The notes: a model not told the origin generated them from the letters alone. DNA of 64,000 nucleotides from Hetaerina americana (GCA_022747635.1 JAKTNV010000060.1:2025872-2089871), one strand, 5' to 3'. Positions 42,660 to 55,223 are shown, counted from the stretch's first letter. A program made the numbers and translations.

Positions 42660-44268
42660 TTATTGTCTTTCGAAGTATTCTCCATGATAACCAATACATT
42701 TATTCATGCGCTCGAACCAATTTTCGCAACACTTTTTCCACTCCGATTGAGGTACCTCCCAAACAATGTTTTTGAATGCGTCAACGGCTTCTTCGGGCGC
42801 CGAAAAACGTTGGCCACGCAATTTTTTCTTGATTAACTGAAATAAAAAGAAGTCATTTTGTGATAAATTAGGGGTGTACGGAGGATGACCCATCATTTCG
42901 ACGTTTTGGCCAGTCAAATAGGTAGTTTTTTCAGCCGATCTGTGAGAGCTTGCATTTTTGTCATGATGAAGAATGATCCTCCGTTGCCGCTTCATTTTCC
43001 ATATTTTGCCAAGCACTGTTGGCAAACAAATGCTCGTGTACCATTCAGAATTCACGGTTCTACGTTACTCTAACGGTACGGTTGCCAAATGTCCAGTTAT
43101 TCTGAAGAAACAGGTGATCATTTGCTTCGATGTTCTTCGTGCACGAATCACTTTTGTCGCATTTGGTTTGTCTTGGAAGACCTATGCAGTGGATTGCTGT
43201 ATTTTTAGGGCTCATACACATACAGGGTTCGTCCGGAAAATAAGTGTACTGACTCCTGGGCTGGGCGCGCCGCTCCAGGCGCGCCCAGCACCGCTCTGAC
43301 GGGCTGCGATTGGAGGGGGGTATGTTGGCAAGCGACGCTGAAAAAGGCAGTCGGCTCTGAGCTGTGGTGTAGTGAGGAGCTCTGTTAACGCGAACCTCCA
43401 CGCTCGACCCACGTCACGGAACGCGATGCCGAAGTTTTTGGAGCAGCGTTATTCCATCAAATTTTCCGTAAAGCTTGGGAAATCGTCTACCGAAACTGTC
43501 GGTATGATTAACCAGGCTTACGGGGAGTCAGCCATGTCCAGAAACATGATCTTTCGGTGGCACAAGATGTTCGTGGAGGGCAGAGAAGAGGTCGACGACG
43601 AGTCTTCGAGAGGTTCCCGATGATGCCTTCGCGGGAGCGTTCCAGGAATGGGAACGCCACTGGAACAAGTGTATCGACTCACAAGGGTCCTATTTTGAGG
43701 AATATTAGCTTAAGATATGTAAAAGTGTAATAAATTTTTTTTCCTGAGCTCAGTACACTTATTTTCCGGACGAACCCTGTATATCCAAGATTCGTCACAT
43801 GCATAGATGTTATACATACCTTTTGATGCACCGCGATTATATTTACTGAGTATTTCTTTGCACCAATTGGCACGAGCATCTGTTTGAGCTTTAGTCAAAA
43901 TATACGGGATCCAAAGTGAATAAATTTTTTCACAGCTCAATGTTCATGCAATATCTTATTGATGCTCTTGATACTGATCCCCAAGGATGCCTCAATCTCA
44001 CGATAAGTTACATGACGATCTTCCTTTACTAGTTTTGCACAGGATCAATGTTTTCTGGCACAACTGATTTTGGACGACCTTCACGACTTTCGTCTCTGAG
44101 AGAACGGTGGCCATGATGGAATTCATTATACCAGTGTTACACAGTGACAAAAGATGGGGATTTATCGATAAAAGTGGAAGTAAGTTGATCAATTCACTTC
44201 TGTCTTGATAATACCCGTTGAAAGTCGTAAAAAATCATCGCACGAAAGTGTGTGCGAGTTACCTCCAT
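42660..44268 (-). pseudogene. mariner transposase, fifth lineage, split by a nested MITE
   Basis: The relic starts MEVTRTHFRAMIFYDFQRVL at 44268 and continues with WYNEFHHGHRSL and EGRPKSVVPENID, then the first catalytic D in CDESWIY. Immediately after WIY it is interrupted by the 557-bp MITE (43223-43779). Beyond it come VIRARRTSKQMITCFFRITG, NSEWYTSICLPTV, ILHHDKNASSH (second D), NLSQNDFFLF (third D) and C-terminal KKCCENWFERMNKC with GEYFERQ. Several stops and frameshifts precede the catalytic core, so it was probably dead or dying before the MITE arrived. Confidence 0.88.
43223..43779 (+). mobile_element. 557-bp mariner-derived MITE, copy 1 (nested)
   Basis: Perfect 30-bp terminal inverted repeats (43223-43252 and 43750-43779, beginning CAGGGTTCGTCCGGAAAATA) and TA flanks at 43221-43222 and 43780-43781. 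Inside, the transposase start (ATG at 43426; MPKFLEQRYSIKFSVKLG through WHKMFVEGREEVDDE) is joined to the C-terminal end (FQEWERHWNKC...GSYFEEY) in another frame near 43605-43622, deleting the catalytic core. A 12-bp GC hairpin (GCTGGGCGCGCC) lies at 43260-43289. Copy 2, at 47922, has the same length and junction. Confidence 0.93.
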
Positions 44269-45285
44269 TTTTTCACTGAGACAAAATTTTCGAGTCACTG
44301 TAAATAACGTAATTTATGATCAAACTACAAAATATTCTGAAGAAAGTTAGCGTCAAAAGGGTCAAAATTTCAGATATAAACGTCAGATGGCGCTTAAAGC
44401 CCTTGGCGTTGTCAAGGTTCAAAATATAAATAGCATCCCTCGTAAAAAGAGCAATCCCCCGGCCTCCCCACCAACCACGGAGCCACACACTCTGGACGCC
44501 GCACCGCGAAATGGGAGCGCCCGCTAGGGCTAGCTATAGGGATATAGAGCTTCCAGAGTGAATGTCTGTTACCGGGTAGAATCTTCAATGCAAGGTCCCA
44601 CTGAAAACGACTGCCCAGCACCGCCTCGGCACTCCCACCGGAAATTATGCGTGACGGAATCCGATTGATCGGGGTTGGCTAGCTCTCGGCCGCCCGTTTA
44701 TGCGACATCAAGGGCCAAAGAGGGTATTACTCCTTGATTCATGCCGGGCATCCAAACTCAGTAGTGAACCAGAGAGCTTACCCTCCAGGATCCCCTTTTA
44801 TTTCTTATGGGTTTCCGGGCACGGAAAACACCCGGGTGGATTTTGGGCCACATGGAATGGCCGCTCATAGCTAACGTATTCGCTGGAGAGTCTGGATGTA
44901 TCCCTTGCTCACGGCGGGGTTTGTTTCCGGGGCTGTCTTTCGGCCCTTTCAGTCGCTTTTTACGGCAAGAGGGATACTGCGGGAGTGTTCTCTACCCACC
45001 CGCAGGGGTAAATAGAGACAAGAAACATTCTACTAATAGGTGAGGGAGGACAGGGAAATAAATAGCGTAGAAGAAAATTGTGAACACATAGGAATGGGAC
45101 ATTGAATTCTGAAAACGAAATTTGGGAACAATGAAGAGGAAAGAGACAAAGATGTCATGGATTACTTGTTATATGATTAAGAGCATAAACGGGAGAAGGA
45201 AAAAACTGTTAGCATAAAGACGGAGTTTCGACTACGCGAATGGCAATGGAGACGGGAAACAAATCGGAGAAAACTAATGTGATGG
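44269..45285. other. No recognised gene; GC-rich patch of unclassified repeat
   Basis: 44455-45010 is GC-rich and contains phrases such as TACGGCAAGAGGGATACTGC and CTACCCACCCGCAGGGGTAA that look like the untranslated region of an insect LINE, but I cannot assign it. The short open frames are not convincing. Confidence 0.35.
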
Positions 45286-45289
45286 AAGG

Positions 45290-46640
45290 CTCAATACGAG
45301 GACATGAAGAGTTAAGAGATAAAGGAAGAAATAGTTGTGCTACGTGTATATAGAAAGATGAAGGCATTATCAGGACATGATAAGATAAGTCTGTTTATGC
45401 TGCAAATGAAATGTTAAAAAACAATTTGTATGAACACAGGTTAACTCATGAGGCATGCAAATATTACATAGAGTATCTATATGGTGAAGATAATAAGGCA
45501 GTAAAGTTACGTATGGAAATTGATAATGACGTACATGGGAATGGCTTAGGACCAGGAAAACGGTTTCGCAACATAGCAAAGGTATCAAGGAAATGGGTAT
45601 CAATAAGGCCTTGGGAATGGAAAATATCCCCACGAAATAATTTAGGGTTTAGGATAACATAGCAGGAAGAGGTTTTATGAATTGATTTGTTGCATTTCTG
45701 ATGGAGGAGTTTGGACGGAAGATTTCAGCGGATCAGTGTCCCATTCCAAAAAACGGCAGCCGTTTGTGAGGAGCACAGAAAAAAAAGTTTAATTTCTTCC
45801 GCAGTGGCGGTGATGCTTAAAATCGTCAATAAAAGGATAGATAGGAGAGAATAGGGAATTATCAGTTTGATTTCAGGAAGAGGAAAGTTGAGCGTGATAC
45901 CATAGCAGGCAAATGAGGTCACTAATGTACAAGGGCATGGATTTCAATCAGGATCCATTTATTTGTTTCGTAAATTTAAACAAGATATTCAAAAGAGAAA
46001 ATTTAGCAAAGTTAATTAATAATAAAAAATAATAATTTTGCAGGAGTTCGGAACAGATTGGATGCATAGACATACAGGCCTGTAAGTCGTCTGCAACCTG
46101 CATGTACCTCAGACTCACTACTCTTTTGTGTGTGACGGATGACGAGTCACGACGGACAGTGTTGGAAGAGAGCGGTACCCATTATCACCCGTGCTTCAAA
46201 GTTCCCGTGGATTTCAACGAATGAGAACAAAACTGCGAGTAGGTATGGAAATTGTGCGGTATTCATGAAATTGTTTGGGCTTACGCATACTTTAATTTTG
46301 ATTGGACAGTCTTTCAAGGGGATGCAATCATTTGTACGCATTGCGTAATTCATTGTGATAGAAATTGGTCGAGAATAAATGTAAACGAAAGGAAGTGGTC
46401 ATGGTTTTCGAGAGAGGTTACGAATAAATGAAAAGTTAAAGGAGTGCAAAAACTAGAGCTGGTGGAACCTTTTGCAGTGTTTTTGGATTAAAATGATTAA
46501 AGTGGTAGGAACGAAATAAGAAAAATTGGTTTAGGCGTGGAAGCTTTCATGAAGAGGGAAGTCAAAGTTGGAGAAAGATGATCAGCTTATGTGATGGATT
46601 GAAAGTAGCATGGGCAAGCGGATTTTAAGAACAATTTAAT
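45290..46640 (+). mobile_element. RTE-like LINE relic, copy F
   Basis: Patches match copy A in order: YIEYLYGEDNK with LRMEIDNDVHGNGLGPG (45465-45555), INKALGMENIP-like (45600), FNSFEKAF-type motif A region (45960), CNLHVPQTH-like (46090) and a tail AFMKREVKVGER (46550). It may belong to a slightly different subfamily, as its linker departs from copy A. No frame is intact. Confidence 0.65.
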
Positions 46641-46644
46641 ATAA

Positions 46645-47920
46645 TGTGTGGTGTATTGTTTTTTTATCACATACTTCTAAACGTTATAGTACGTTAAGTG
46701 TTTTCCCATCCCACTTGAACCGTAGGCTACCAAAGCAAGAATTGAAAAGTACTATATCATTTAATATTTTTAAGAATATGAGTTATTTGTTAGTGGAGTA
46801 TTAGTTTTGTTCGTCATCGCACTTTTCTTCAAATCAATGGTATTTATTTTGGAAAAAATGCGTACAATTTTCCACATACACTTTTCCAAGCTCCCTGGAT
46901 GAGTAGGGGAATACGCTGTCCTTCTGGCCTTCAACGTCATCTTCCAGCCACGTGGTGTTTTTACGATTAACAACGGATTCGAAGAATGGAACCTGTTAAG
47001 GCAGATTCATAGGTTTCCAGGAATCCTCAAACAAGTTTCAATATACTTTACATTGTAATATATAAATACAAATATAAAAACCAAAATTATGCATGCAGCA
47101 GTTAAAAAGTTTAAATATTTCAAATTTTAAAATTGAAATGTCAAACAATGGATCGGTTAAATTGAAATCGATAAAGGATTAACGACCATAATTAAATTTG
47201 GCGTGAAAATTAAATGGAAAAAGAGCCGAAACTAGTTTATTTACTTTTCTGTTGCATCTGCCCTCAGATGTACCGCAATAAGTCCGCCCAGAAAAAACGC
47301 TTCCAAAAAAATTAAATATAGCTTGAATTTCTTACATGATAATATACTTATCCAAAATGTTCATACCATTCCAGTTATTACATAAGTTACATTATTTAAA
47401 CAAATTAAGCAAAAATCAGGTTATTAAATTCAATAAGTATAAAAATGTAATACTTTAAAACTAAATGATTATTTGTTCAAAAACTATTAGTGCCCATCAT
47501 CAAATTTAACATTAAGATTTAATTGGAAATGGTGCATCAAACTTCTTTTTACGAAGATTTTGCTATGAAATATAAGGTCATGAAAATTTGGTGTTCAAAA
47601 ATGTCATTTTCAATATTAGCCTTTATTCAACTGTTATTTAGATTTTCGCGGAACGCTCTTAACAATATTTTTCTTTTAAAAAGACCAAACTTTCCTGCAG
47701 TTTTCAACTATACCCGAAAGGTCAAGGGCCAACTGTAGTCTTAAGTAACGTGGACAAGTCCTCTCTCTCTCTCTAAGATACATATAAATTTATGCAATCA
47801 TACGTGCGTGAATTAGTATATTATTGTTATTATATTATAATTTTTACTATATGTATATGAATGTTACGGATAAATTATTTCGTGAACACTGCACTTAGAG
47901 CCAATTTCAGAAGAGAACAT
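46645..47920. other. No recognised gene; short (CT)n run
   Basis: AT-rich. A CTCTCTCTCTCTCT run lies at 47760-47774. The frames at 46770-46973 and 47523-47738 show no motif. Confidence 0.45.
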
Positions 47921-47921
47921 A

Positions 47922-48478
47922 CAGGGTTCGTCTGGAAAATAAGTGTACTGAGCTCAGGAAAAAAAAATTATTACACTTTTACATATCTTAAGCTAATATT
48001 CCTCAAAATAGGACCCTTGTGAGTCGATACACTTGTTCCAGCGGCGTTCCCATTCCTGGAACGCTCCCGCGAAGGCATCATCGGGAACCTCTCGAAGAAT
48101 CGTCGTCGACCTTTTCTCTGCCCTCCACGAACATCTTATGCCACCGAAAGATCATGTTTCTGGACATGGCTGACTCCCCGTAAGCCTGGTTAATCATACC
48201 GACAGTTTCGGTAAACGATTTCCCAAGCTTTACGGAAAATTTGATGGAATAACGCTGCTCCAAAAACTTCGGCATCGCGTTCCGTGACGTGGGTCGAGCG
48301 TGGAGGTTCGCGTTAACAGAGCTCCTCACTACACCACAGCTCAGAGCCGACTGCCTTTTTCAGCGTCGCTTGCCAACATATCCCCCTCCAATCGCAGCCC
48401 GTCAGAGCGGTGCTGGGCGCGCCTGGAGCGGCGCGCCCAGCCCAGGAGTCAGTACACTTATTTTCCGGACGATCGCTG
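47922..48478 (-). mobile_element. 557-bp mariner-derived MITE, copy 2
   Basis: Same element as 43223-43779 in opposite orientation, exactly the same length, with TA flanks at 47920-47921 and 48479-48480. The outer end at 48478 carries substitutions (GATCGCTG instead of GAACCCTG). The truncated transposase start lies at 48275 with the frame ending at 48078, and the deletion junction is the same. The GC hairpin is at about 48413-48442. Confidence 0.93.
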
Positions 48479-48479
48479 T

Positions 48480-50845
48480 AGCCCTTAATCCGCAAATTTT
48501 AAGGAGTCATTTCAAAAAATGAAACTAATCCATTTTTTAATTCAACTCTATCGCAATTTTCTATCGAATTTCATAGTCTGACAAAGTGGATAATTTTACC
48601 CTGAAAAAATACAACAAACATTTCCGCTTGTTACAAGCTAGACCTTACGGAATTTTTAAAAATCGACTACTAAAATATTTTTTGACATCTCGGAGGTACG
48701 TTTGTCCTTCATGGAAACTTTACGTTCCGTGGTCCGGGGCCAACTGACATGGAACTCGTGCCTTAAAAATAAGGGCAAATATGCAAGATAAAACTTTTTT
48801 TTACGTGGTGGATCTATAAAACGGACTGCAGAAAGTAAGGAGTTGGAAGCCTATAAAGTTCTTTATTACACCTAAAACCGAAGATAAATATGATATGTTG
48901 AAAGAGAAACTCTCCTTGGCCACTGACACTAAGCTATCTGCTTGGTTCACCTTTCGTGTCCCCCCCAAGGACGGTCTTGTTCCCTTGCCAGTTTCTCCGC
49001 AAGCAATTCCTTCGGAGAAAATAATGACAAGATCCAACCATTGGCAATATTCGTGATCGACTGACGATCCAACCGATGGGTGTCCCGTTTTTATGTAAAT
49101 CTTTTGCAACTATGGCGCTCGCTTTACCTTGCATTTTCTCGTTCAATCTTAAAAGCAATGCTGGGTAGACATCGAGGGTAGGGAGACACCCGCGTGCGGA
49201 CCTTCAGATGGTGAGAAGAAAAAATATTCGCTCAAGTTATCTTGATCAAGATCACCTGGGCCTGGATTGGATGACTTGGCTTCTCTTGTGCTGGCTGATG
49301 ACAACGATCCGGAATGGATTACAAGATGTTGGATGGTGGTTTTTGCTGTCATATCCCAGTCCTCGTTTCGCCGTGTCGTGTTAAATTCATTGGCGAGTGA
49401 ATATCCATTTGGAAAGTTCCGTTTGTGGAGCAAAAATCTATTGTCGGCCGCACTGGATCTCAATGATGCCCTTTCTAACCTATGTGCCGAGGTCATAATC
49501 CTACGTTCCTTTTCGTGCATCATACTCATCAATAACAATTTTACAATATGCATGCGAGTATTTTATTCTCTAATTCAAACTTGTATTTCTGCCTTTTTAG
49601 TTGAAGCTCAATACCAGTAATTAATGCAACCGGTTGTTGAGAAAGCCAGGTTGGCAAGGTGATCTTTAATGTCAGATTAATGGAATGAATGGTTACACTG
49701 CCAATATGGCAAGTTATATCAGAGAAAATTTAAGTATTATCCAAATTAAATTTTGATTGGCATTTCCCTCTGGGGATATTAATGGAATGGGAGATGATAT
49801 AACGGAATAAATTAACGCACGCTGACAGACACACATCCAAATTTTGAAATTAATAGAATGAATTTCTTAAATATTTAAGAATACCTTCTTGCTGGGAAGT
49901 TGGAAATTTATGAATATATATAACCTTGCATAGTTAAATGTTTAGTGTCATATATTCCCTACTATGATTGCCGCAGTTATTGTGAATACACTACGATGTC
50001 CCATTTTCGCGTTCAGGTTTTCAACAGGAAAACTAATCCCAAGAGCTTATGTAATAAATGTGCATGAATGCATGTGCGTGTAATATGCACGTATTTAAGA
50101 TTATTTTCAATGATTGGGGGATACCAATATTTTCAATAAGATGATACTAATTTTGACGAACATATTCAACTTTAGGTAGGGTTATAAATATTTTAAATGC
50201 ATTTTAGAATCTAGGAAACACGGCTTGGGGTAATACATTCTTTTCAGGATGGATATTTACTATTTTCGGCGTTTTCAGGCATATCAACCACTTCAAATTA
50301 TTGTGAAACAAACCATAGCAGAATGTCATTCACATACGCGTAAGTGTTCGGGCCTCATGCATATTGCCAACGCACAATTTTACACAGGGAGTTTACAATG
50401 TTGCATTTAAAATACTGTTTAATTTGTGAATAAAATATATGAATAGTCTGGCCTAATTTCTAGGAAAACGCATACACTATCTAAATAAAGGGAAGACAGT
50501 GTCTAAAGACCCTCAATCTCACTGCATTGAAATATTAGAAAAAAATGATTTTTTACAATCTAATTATGGTGTTAAGACAATTTAGGTCTACTATAAGCAA
50601 TGCAAAGAAACATGGCTTTTCAAATTATAATATCAATGTATACATATTGTTCTAAAAATAATTATCTCATTCGTAAAAATATTGATACCTAAGATGGGGG
50701 CACCCATGTAGGTAGTTAATACTTCCAAACCGTCTATGTGCCATAATCATATAATATGTATTCGCAGAATGGAATAGGAACATAATTATGAGATGAATAC
50801 AGGTTTCATACTGAAGATAGATTGAAGCCGAGTAGGCTATATATG
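48480..50845. other. No recognised gene
   Basis: Two minus-strand open frames, 49149-49553 (134 codons, with SAHRLERASLRSSAADNRF and TREAKSSNPGPGDLDQDN) and 48934-49158 (74 codons, LLRLNEKMQGKASAIVAKDL), lie end to end. They are not obviously low complexity and could be pieces of one gene or relic, but I recognise no family. Confidence 0.35.
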
Positions 50846-50847
50846 TA

Positions 50848-51816
50848 CAGTGTACTTTCCGAAAGTAATGCAATTATTTTTTTAAAGTAATTTATTGAAA
50901 TGATTCACAGAAATACTTAACATCCTTCGAAGTACTGTCCTTGGGCCTCTACACATTTTTTTCAGCGACTCTACCATGACCTCTACATGACTCTATCATA
51001 CACTCTCTGGAAGGCGTCTTCGGGGACCTCTCGCAAAGGTTTTCATCACGGCTGATTTTGTCTCTTCTATGGACAAAAAACGGGTTCCTTTCAGGGCTGC
51101 CTTAATCCGAGGGAACAAAAAAAAGTCTGCTGGGGCGGCGTCAGGACTATAAGGAGGGTGGGGCAGCGTTGGCACCTTGGTTGGTGTTTGGCCAGGAACT
51201 TGTGGACTTGTTGCGCGTTGTGACAGGGCGTGTTGACGTGATGGAGTTGCCAGGTAGCGGAGATGTCTTTTTTCGTCCTGATGACCCTTTTAACAAGTAA
51301 CAATGCAAAACAACAGTAGAAGTCAATTTCAGTTCATTAGCAACCATCTTGATACTCAATCGACGGGCATAGTCCAAAACTTGTCGAACACGACCCTCAT
51401 TGTTGTCGGTTTTGCTGGTTGACGACCGACCAGAGCGTTGTTCATCGTGAATCTCTTCCCGGCCCTCCATAGAGGCCTTTAACCACCTCAAAACTTGCGA
51501 GTAGGGCAGAGCAGAGACCCCGTAAGCCTCAGAAATCATTTTTTAGTCTCCTCCAGAGATTTTTTCAGTTTAGTACAAACTTGGTAATCAAGTAACGTCG
51601 CTCGATCGTCGATTCCATTCTTTTCGTGACACGGTTGGCCCGCAGAGGTTTAGAATAACTGAAGTCCTGCCACTTCCACAGCATGGAGAGGGGTAAGAAT
51701 AATTTTGGGGGAAAGCTTAGCGCCCCCCTCACCGACTCCAAGTAGTTTTATCCCATGTCAATTAATAGGAGTTGCGCGGGCAGAATTCAATTGCTTTACT
51801 TTTGGAACGCACCTTG
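50848..51816 (-). mobile_element. mariner, sixth lineage, internally deleted (969 bp)
   Basis: TA flanks at 50846-50847 and 51817-51818. Terminal inverted repeats of about 28 bp share TTCC(G/A)AAAGTAA(T/A)GCAATT. At 969 bp it is about 350 bp shorter than a complete mariner. Confidence 0.82.
50917..51618 (-). pseudogene. mariner transposase, sixth lineage, deleted
   Basis: Starts MESTIERRYLIT at 51618. It continues with SQVLRWLKASMEGREEIHDE and RSGRSSTSKTD, then the second HTH (VRQVLDYARRLSIKMVANEL). The first-D region is missing. It resumes with TWQLHHVNTPCHNAQQVHKF (second-D region, D replaced by V) and ends KKCVEAQGQYFEGC. Frameshifts near 51300 and 51540. Confidence 0.82.
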
Positions 51817-51819
51817 TAT

Positions 51820-52688
51820 TAGTGTGACATCCGGGAAGTAGACTGATGGTACAACGCTATATTCAGATCTGTAGACTGATGAAAAACCAGATGAAAACTT
51901 ATACACCCATACAAATATTATATAAAGTTTTTACGCAGTATCGATATATTTTATGAACTTTTTATAATTTTTATACATTTTTATATTGCATAATTATGTA
52001 TTCGTTGCATTTAATGTAAAAATACACTTGGTATATATTCATAGAAGTGCAAAAACTGTAAAAATACAATGCATACAACGCTGAAATGCATTTGCAAGGT
52101 ACGTATATACATTAGTATGTTGAGGCTGTTTCGTAATGGCAGGTTATGTAAATTTTCAACATTGAAATTTGTTTACGAGTTCATTATTCTTCAGGAGTTC
52201 TAAATATATTGGGTAAGTATTTTTCTTTCATTTTATAATATTTTTATATGCGTATCAATGTGAACATATTCAGTGAACGCCTTCGTCTTGCCTGGGTTGG
52301 GACTGCACCGATTTACGGCCGAATACTTTCGCCAGAGAGGCGTCCCCTCAAATTGTGAATTTCTTAGTTCTTTTGTTTTTTTAGACTTTCATAATGGTAA
52401 TTTATTGGTGCATGGAGTTTTAGAAAATTTTAATTTCTTTATTTTAATTGGCTTTTACTCACTTTACTCGGGTGCGTTTTCCATGACTACATTTACAGCG
52501 TGCCCTCCTAACGACGAGATCAATGAAAGAAATATCTTGATCTCTAAGAAATGTAAATAAAATATCATACCGTTTTATAAATTCCTGTGAAACGAACGAG
52601 AATCTCATGTTTCTATTTAATTTACGAATTATTTGATAGAGTTTGGTATATCGTGAGGGTAACAGAGAGTGTTGAGTTATAAATCTAT
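51820..52688. other. No recognised gene
   Basis: The 95-codon plus frame at 52273-52560 contains phenylalanine-rich hydrophobic stretches but no motif. Nothing else recognised. Confidence 0.4.
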
Positions 52689-52689
52689 C

Positions 52690-53945
52690 ATGGACTTAGC
52701 TTAAGAAACCATTGATTACGGATGAGATGATTAGAAAGATAGGCGAGAGAAGAAAATGGAAAAGTGATAGGCAGATAGCTAGAAGGAAGCATAAAGAGTT
52801 ACATAATAAACTGATGCGGGTAACGAATAAGAGCGAAAGGATTGCTGTGGAAGACGATGGAAATTAAACAAAGAAAGGATGAAATTGGTGCGCTATAAAG
52901 GAATGTGACTATACAAAGTACTATTAAGGTGTCAGAAGGGAAAATCCGCGCAAGCAACCAAAGATTGGTCATAAAAATTGCTGGAAAGATCCAAGAGAGA
53001 CGGAAGGAATATATGGAAGAACTATATGGTAAAGACATTGGACCATCAAATTTAGACACAGAAAAAGAATACGAGTATGACGTAGGTGAGGATAGCTTCG
53101 GCTCATCCTGACTCGTTGGAGATATGAAAAAAGAGTATTCAGGGAATTGAAATCAAATAAGGTCATGTGGTAGACACAATTACCGCGGATCTAAACATAG
53201 GTTTAGGAAAACGTAAGGGGAAAGTTTTAATTAACTGATTAGCATTTATAAGAGGGCGGAATTTCTCCGAAATTTTCGTCAGATAGATTCTATTCCAAAA
53301 AGGTAAAGGCTGCATCATATGAGGACTAAAGAACAATAATGTTGATTGCGCACGCAGCTTAAGTGGTTCTCAGGATCATTATCATGAGGATGAAGAGAAG
53401 GTTGAATGATTGTTAAGTGGGTAATCAACTTGGGTTCAGGAAGGGGAGCAGCACGCGTGATGCCGTTGCAGTAATGAGGTCACTAAGAGAGAGGAGCATA
53501 GAATGCAATGAATTTGCCTGTTTCATATATTTTAAATAGCCTTTTGATGGAGTGACTGGGAAAAATGAATTAATGTTTTATAGAAAATAGAAATAGATTG
53601 GAGGGACAGGAGGCTAATCCGCAACGTGTACATATCCCAGGCTTATGGAGAGTCCGGATAGTTAGTGTTAGGAAGAGGAGTAAGTGTTCGTAATCACTAA
53701 GGTTGTTCAACGTATACAGTATGTGTGGTAAATGTTTTTTAGAGTTATAAGAAGAACTGGAGTCAGGGATGAAAGTCGTTGGGCCATCAGTTATGCGCGC
53801 GAATAATCTAGCCTGTAGTTTATCAGTCAGTCAAGGGGTTGCGAACTGCAGAGTGCATGGGAAAGTCAGCGCGATAATTATGGGATGATAAATATTTTTT
53901 TAAACCAAAGGTTAGCGATTTTTGAGAAATAGAAAGCTTAATCAA
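52690..53945 (+). mobile_element. RTE-like LINE relic, copy G
   Basis: Matches copy A from the linker (KPLITDEMIRKIGERRKWK-like at 52706) through the RT: ERRKEYMEELYGKDIG (53007), GFRKGSSTRDAV-like (53437), CSLSVKGLRTA-like patches near 53825. It ends after NKTKVSDF-type sequence near 53930. Both ends of the element and the endonuclease are missing, with numerous stops. Confidence 0.7.
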
Positions 53946-54059
53946 GTGTGTCCATTCAGGCGTGAAATGCGAGCATGCAACTAGCGTTTCTTTCCTAGAG
54001 TAGCGCGCAGACATAAAATCAGGCCCAAAAGAATGTAAAGATAAAATTAACTTGAATAC

Positions 54060-54180
54060 CAGAACCTGTTGAATTGGTCAAACGCAAAAACTATTACGAA
54101 AAGAAGGTTTATTAATTCCACTTAATGTTTTTATCTTGCAACCCGGGTATCAATACATAGTATCATCTTCAGTGTAGTTG
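54060..54180 (-). repeat. Penelope-type terminus remnant
   Basis: On the minus strand CTGAAGATGATACTATG is followed by a decayed CCCGGGTTG block and AAGTGGAATTAATAAA. The order matches the termini at 55021 and 55998, including CCCGGGT and the TTAAGTGGAA...AATAAA-type end. Confidence 0.5.
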
Positions 54181-54184
54181 TTTT

Positions 54185-54482
54185 TAGGGGAGGCGACCGA
54201 CAGCTGATATCATTTGCCCCATTAGGGATGGACAGGAAAGGATGAAGGGTGGAGAGAAACCCGGCGTCGGCATTAGCCTACTCTTAATGAAATGCGCCAA
54301 GGGGTCGGCTGCTTAACGTCCTATCCGACGGACGGCGTACTCGCTCAAGATGCCCTCCACAAACCACCTCAAACAGGTAGTCGGGATACCACCGAAAATT
54401 ATCTGCCGCGTTCGGGGTTCGAACCCGGACCCTCTGTGTGAGAAGCTAGTACGTTAGCCTACGCACCATCTCGATCCCCATA
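54185..54482 (-). mobile_element. tRNA-headed SINE (fourth family)
   Basis: The minus strand starts with a tRNA-like head: GGGGATCGAGATGGTGCGTA (A-box region), then GCTTCTCACACAGAGGG and a B box GGGTTCGAACCCCG. About 220 bp of body follow, including GTCGGATAGGACGTTAAGC. One copy only in the window. Confidence 0.65.
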
Positions 54483-55020
54483 TCCTCTTCAGGTCAAGCT
54501 TTACCTTCAAGCATATAAAATTTGGTCATTTGGCATAGGAATGGAGGTGTTTTCGGAGTGGTCAGGAGTGGGATGTGTGAGGGCATTTCAGAGGAAAAAG
54601 GTATTGGCAAAACATATCACATTATCCTCGTGAGTCTTTAAACTACACTATCTCCTTAAAAAAATGTCCTCTGCGGACGTAATCTCAATTAAATTCATAG
54701 CTTTCCTGGGAAGAGAATCTCAATGGTGTGGTAGAAATTATGAAATAACTGTGGAAAGGACAACCTGGAGCAATCAAGAAAACTACCCGAGGCAACAACA
54801 GTGAAATCCTCGTCTGTTGTCTTCCGAGTGGAGGAGATCCGGCACAGAGTCATTTTGATGGTTGCTATCCAGGGGTTGCTTAGCGAACATGGAATACACA
54901 TTCTTTTTCTCAAATCCTTCCTTTGCTCACTCAATATATTGACATCTCGTCGTGTCCTTACCGACACAGAGTTATGTTACTGAGCAATTACCACAATTAA
55001 GTAAATAAATGACAGAAAAG
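54483..55020. other. No recognised gene
   Basis: Two overlapping frames at 54695-54983 have no domain. Confidence 0.45.
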
Positions 55021-55167
55021 AAGACTATTACAATTTTCCACCCCCAGACTTGAAAATGATGTAGTGCCTCGAAACTAGTTGGGAATAAACCTTTATTAAG
55101 TGGAAAATTGTGATAATCTTTGTCTCCGTTATTATCCAACAGTTTCACGACATCACACCTGAATCTG

Positions 55168-55170
<3 letters not shown>
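55021..55170. repeat. Penelope-type termini with 21-bp inverted flanks
   Basis: The AAGACTATTACAATTTTCC region at 55021-55041 pairs with 55100-55120. Between them lies AATGATGTAGTGCCTCGAAA at 55057-55076, a decayed GATGA-CGAAA core. On the minus strand the right part has TTCAGGTGTGATGTCGTG and a TTTTCCACTTAATAAA block shared with the insertion at 25421-25537. Confidence 0.6.

Positions 55171-55220
<50 letters not shown>
55171..55220. repeat. (TA)n microsatellite
   Basis: About 50 bp of TA directly against a Penelope-type terminus. Confidence 0.92.

Positions 55221-55223
<3 letters not shown>

Noticed and set aside
47760..47774. Functional polypyrimidine/GAGA element
   Set aside because: A short (CT)n run alone, with no promoter context.
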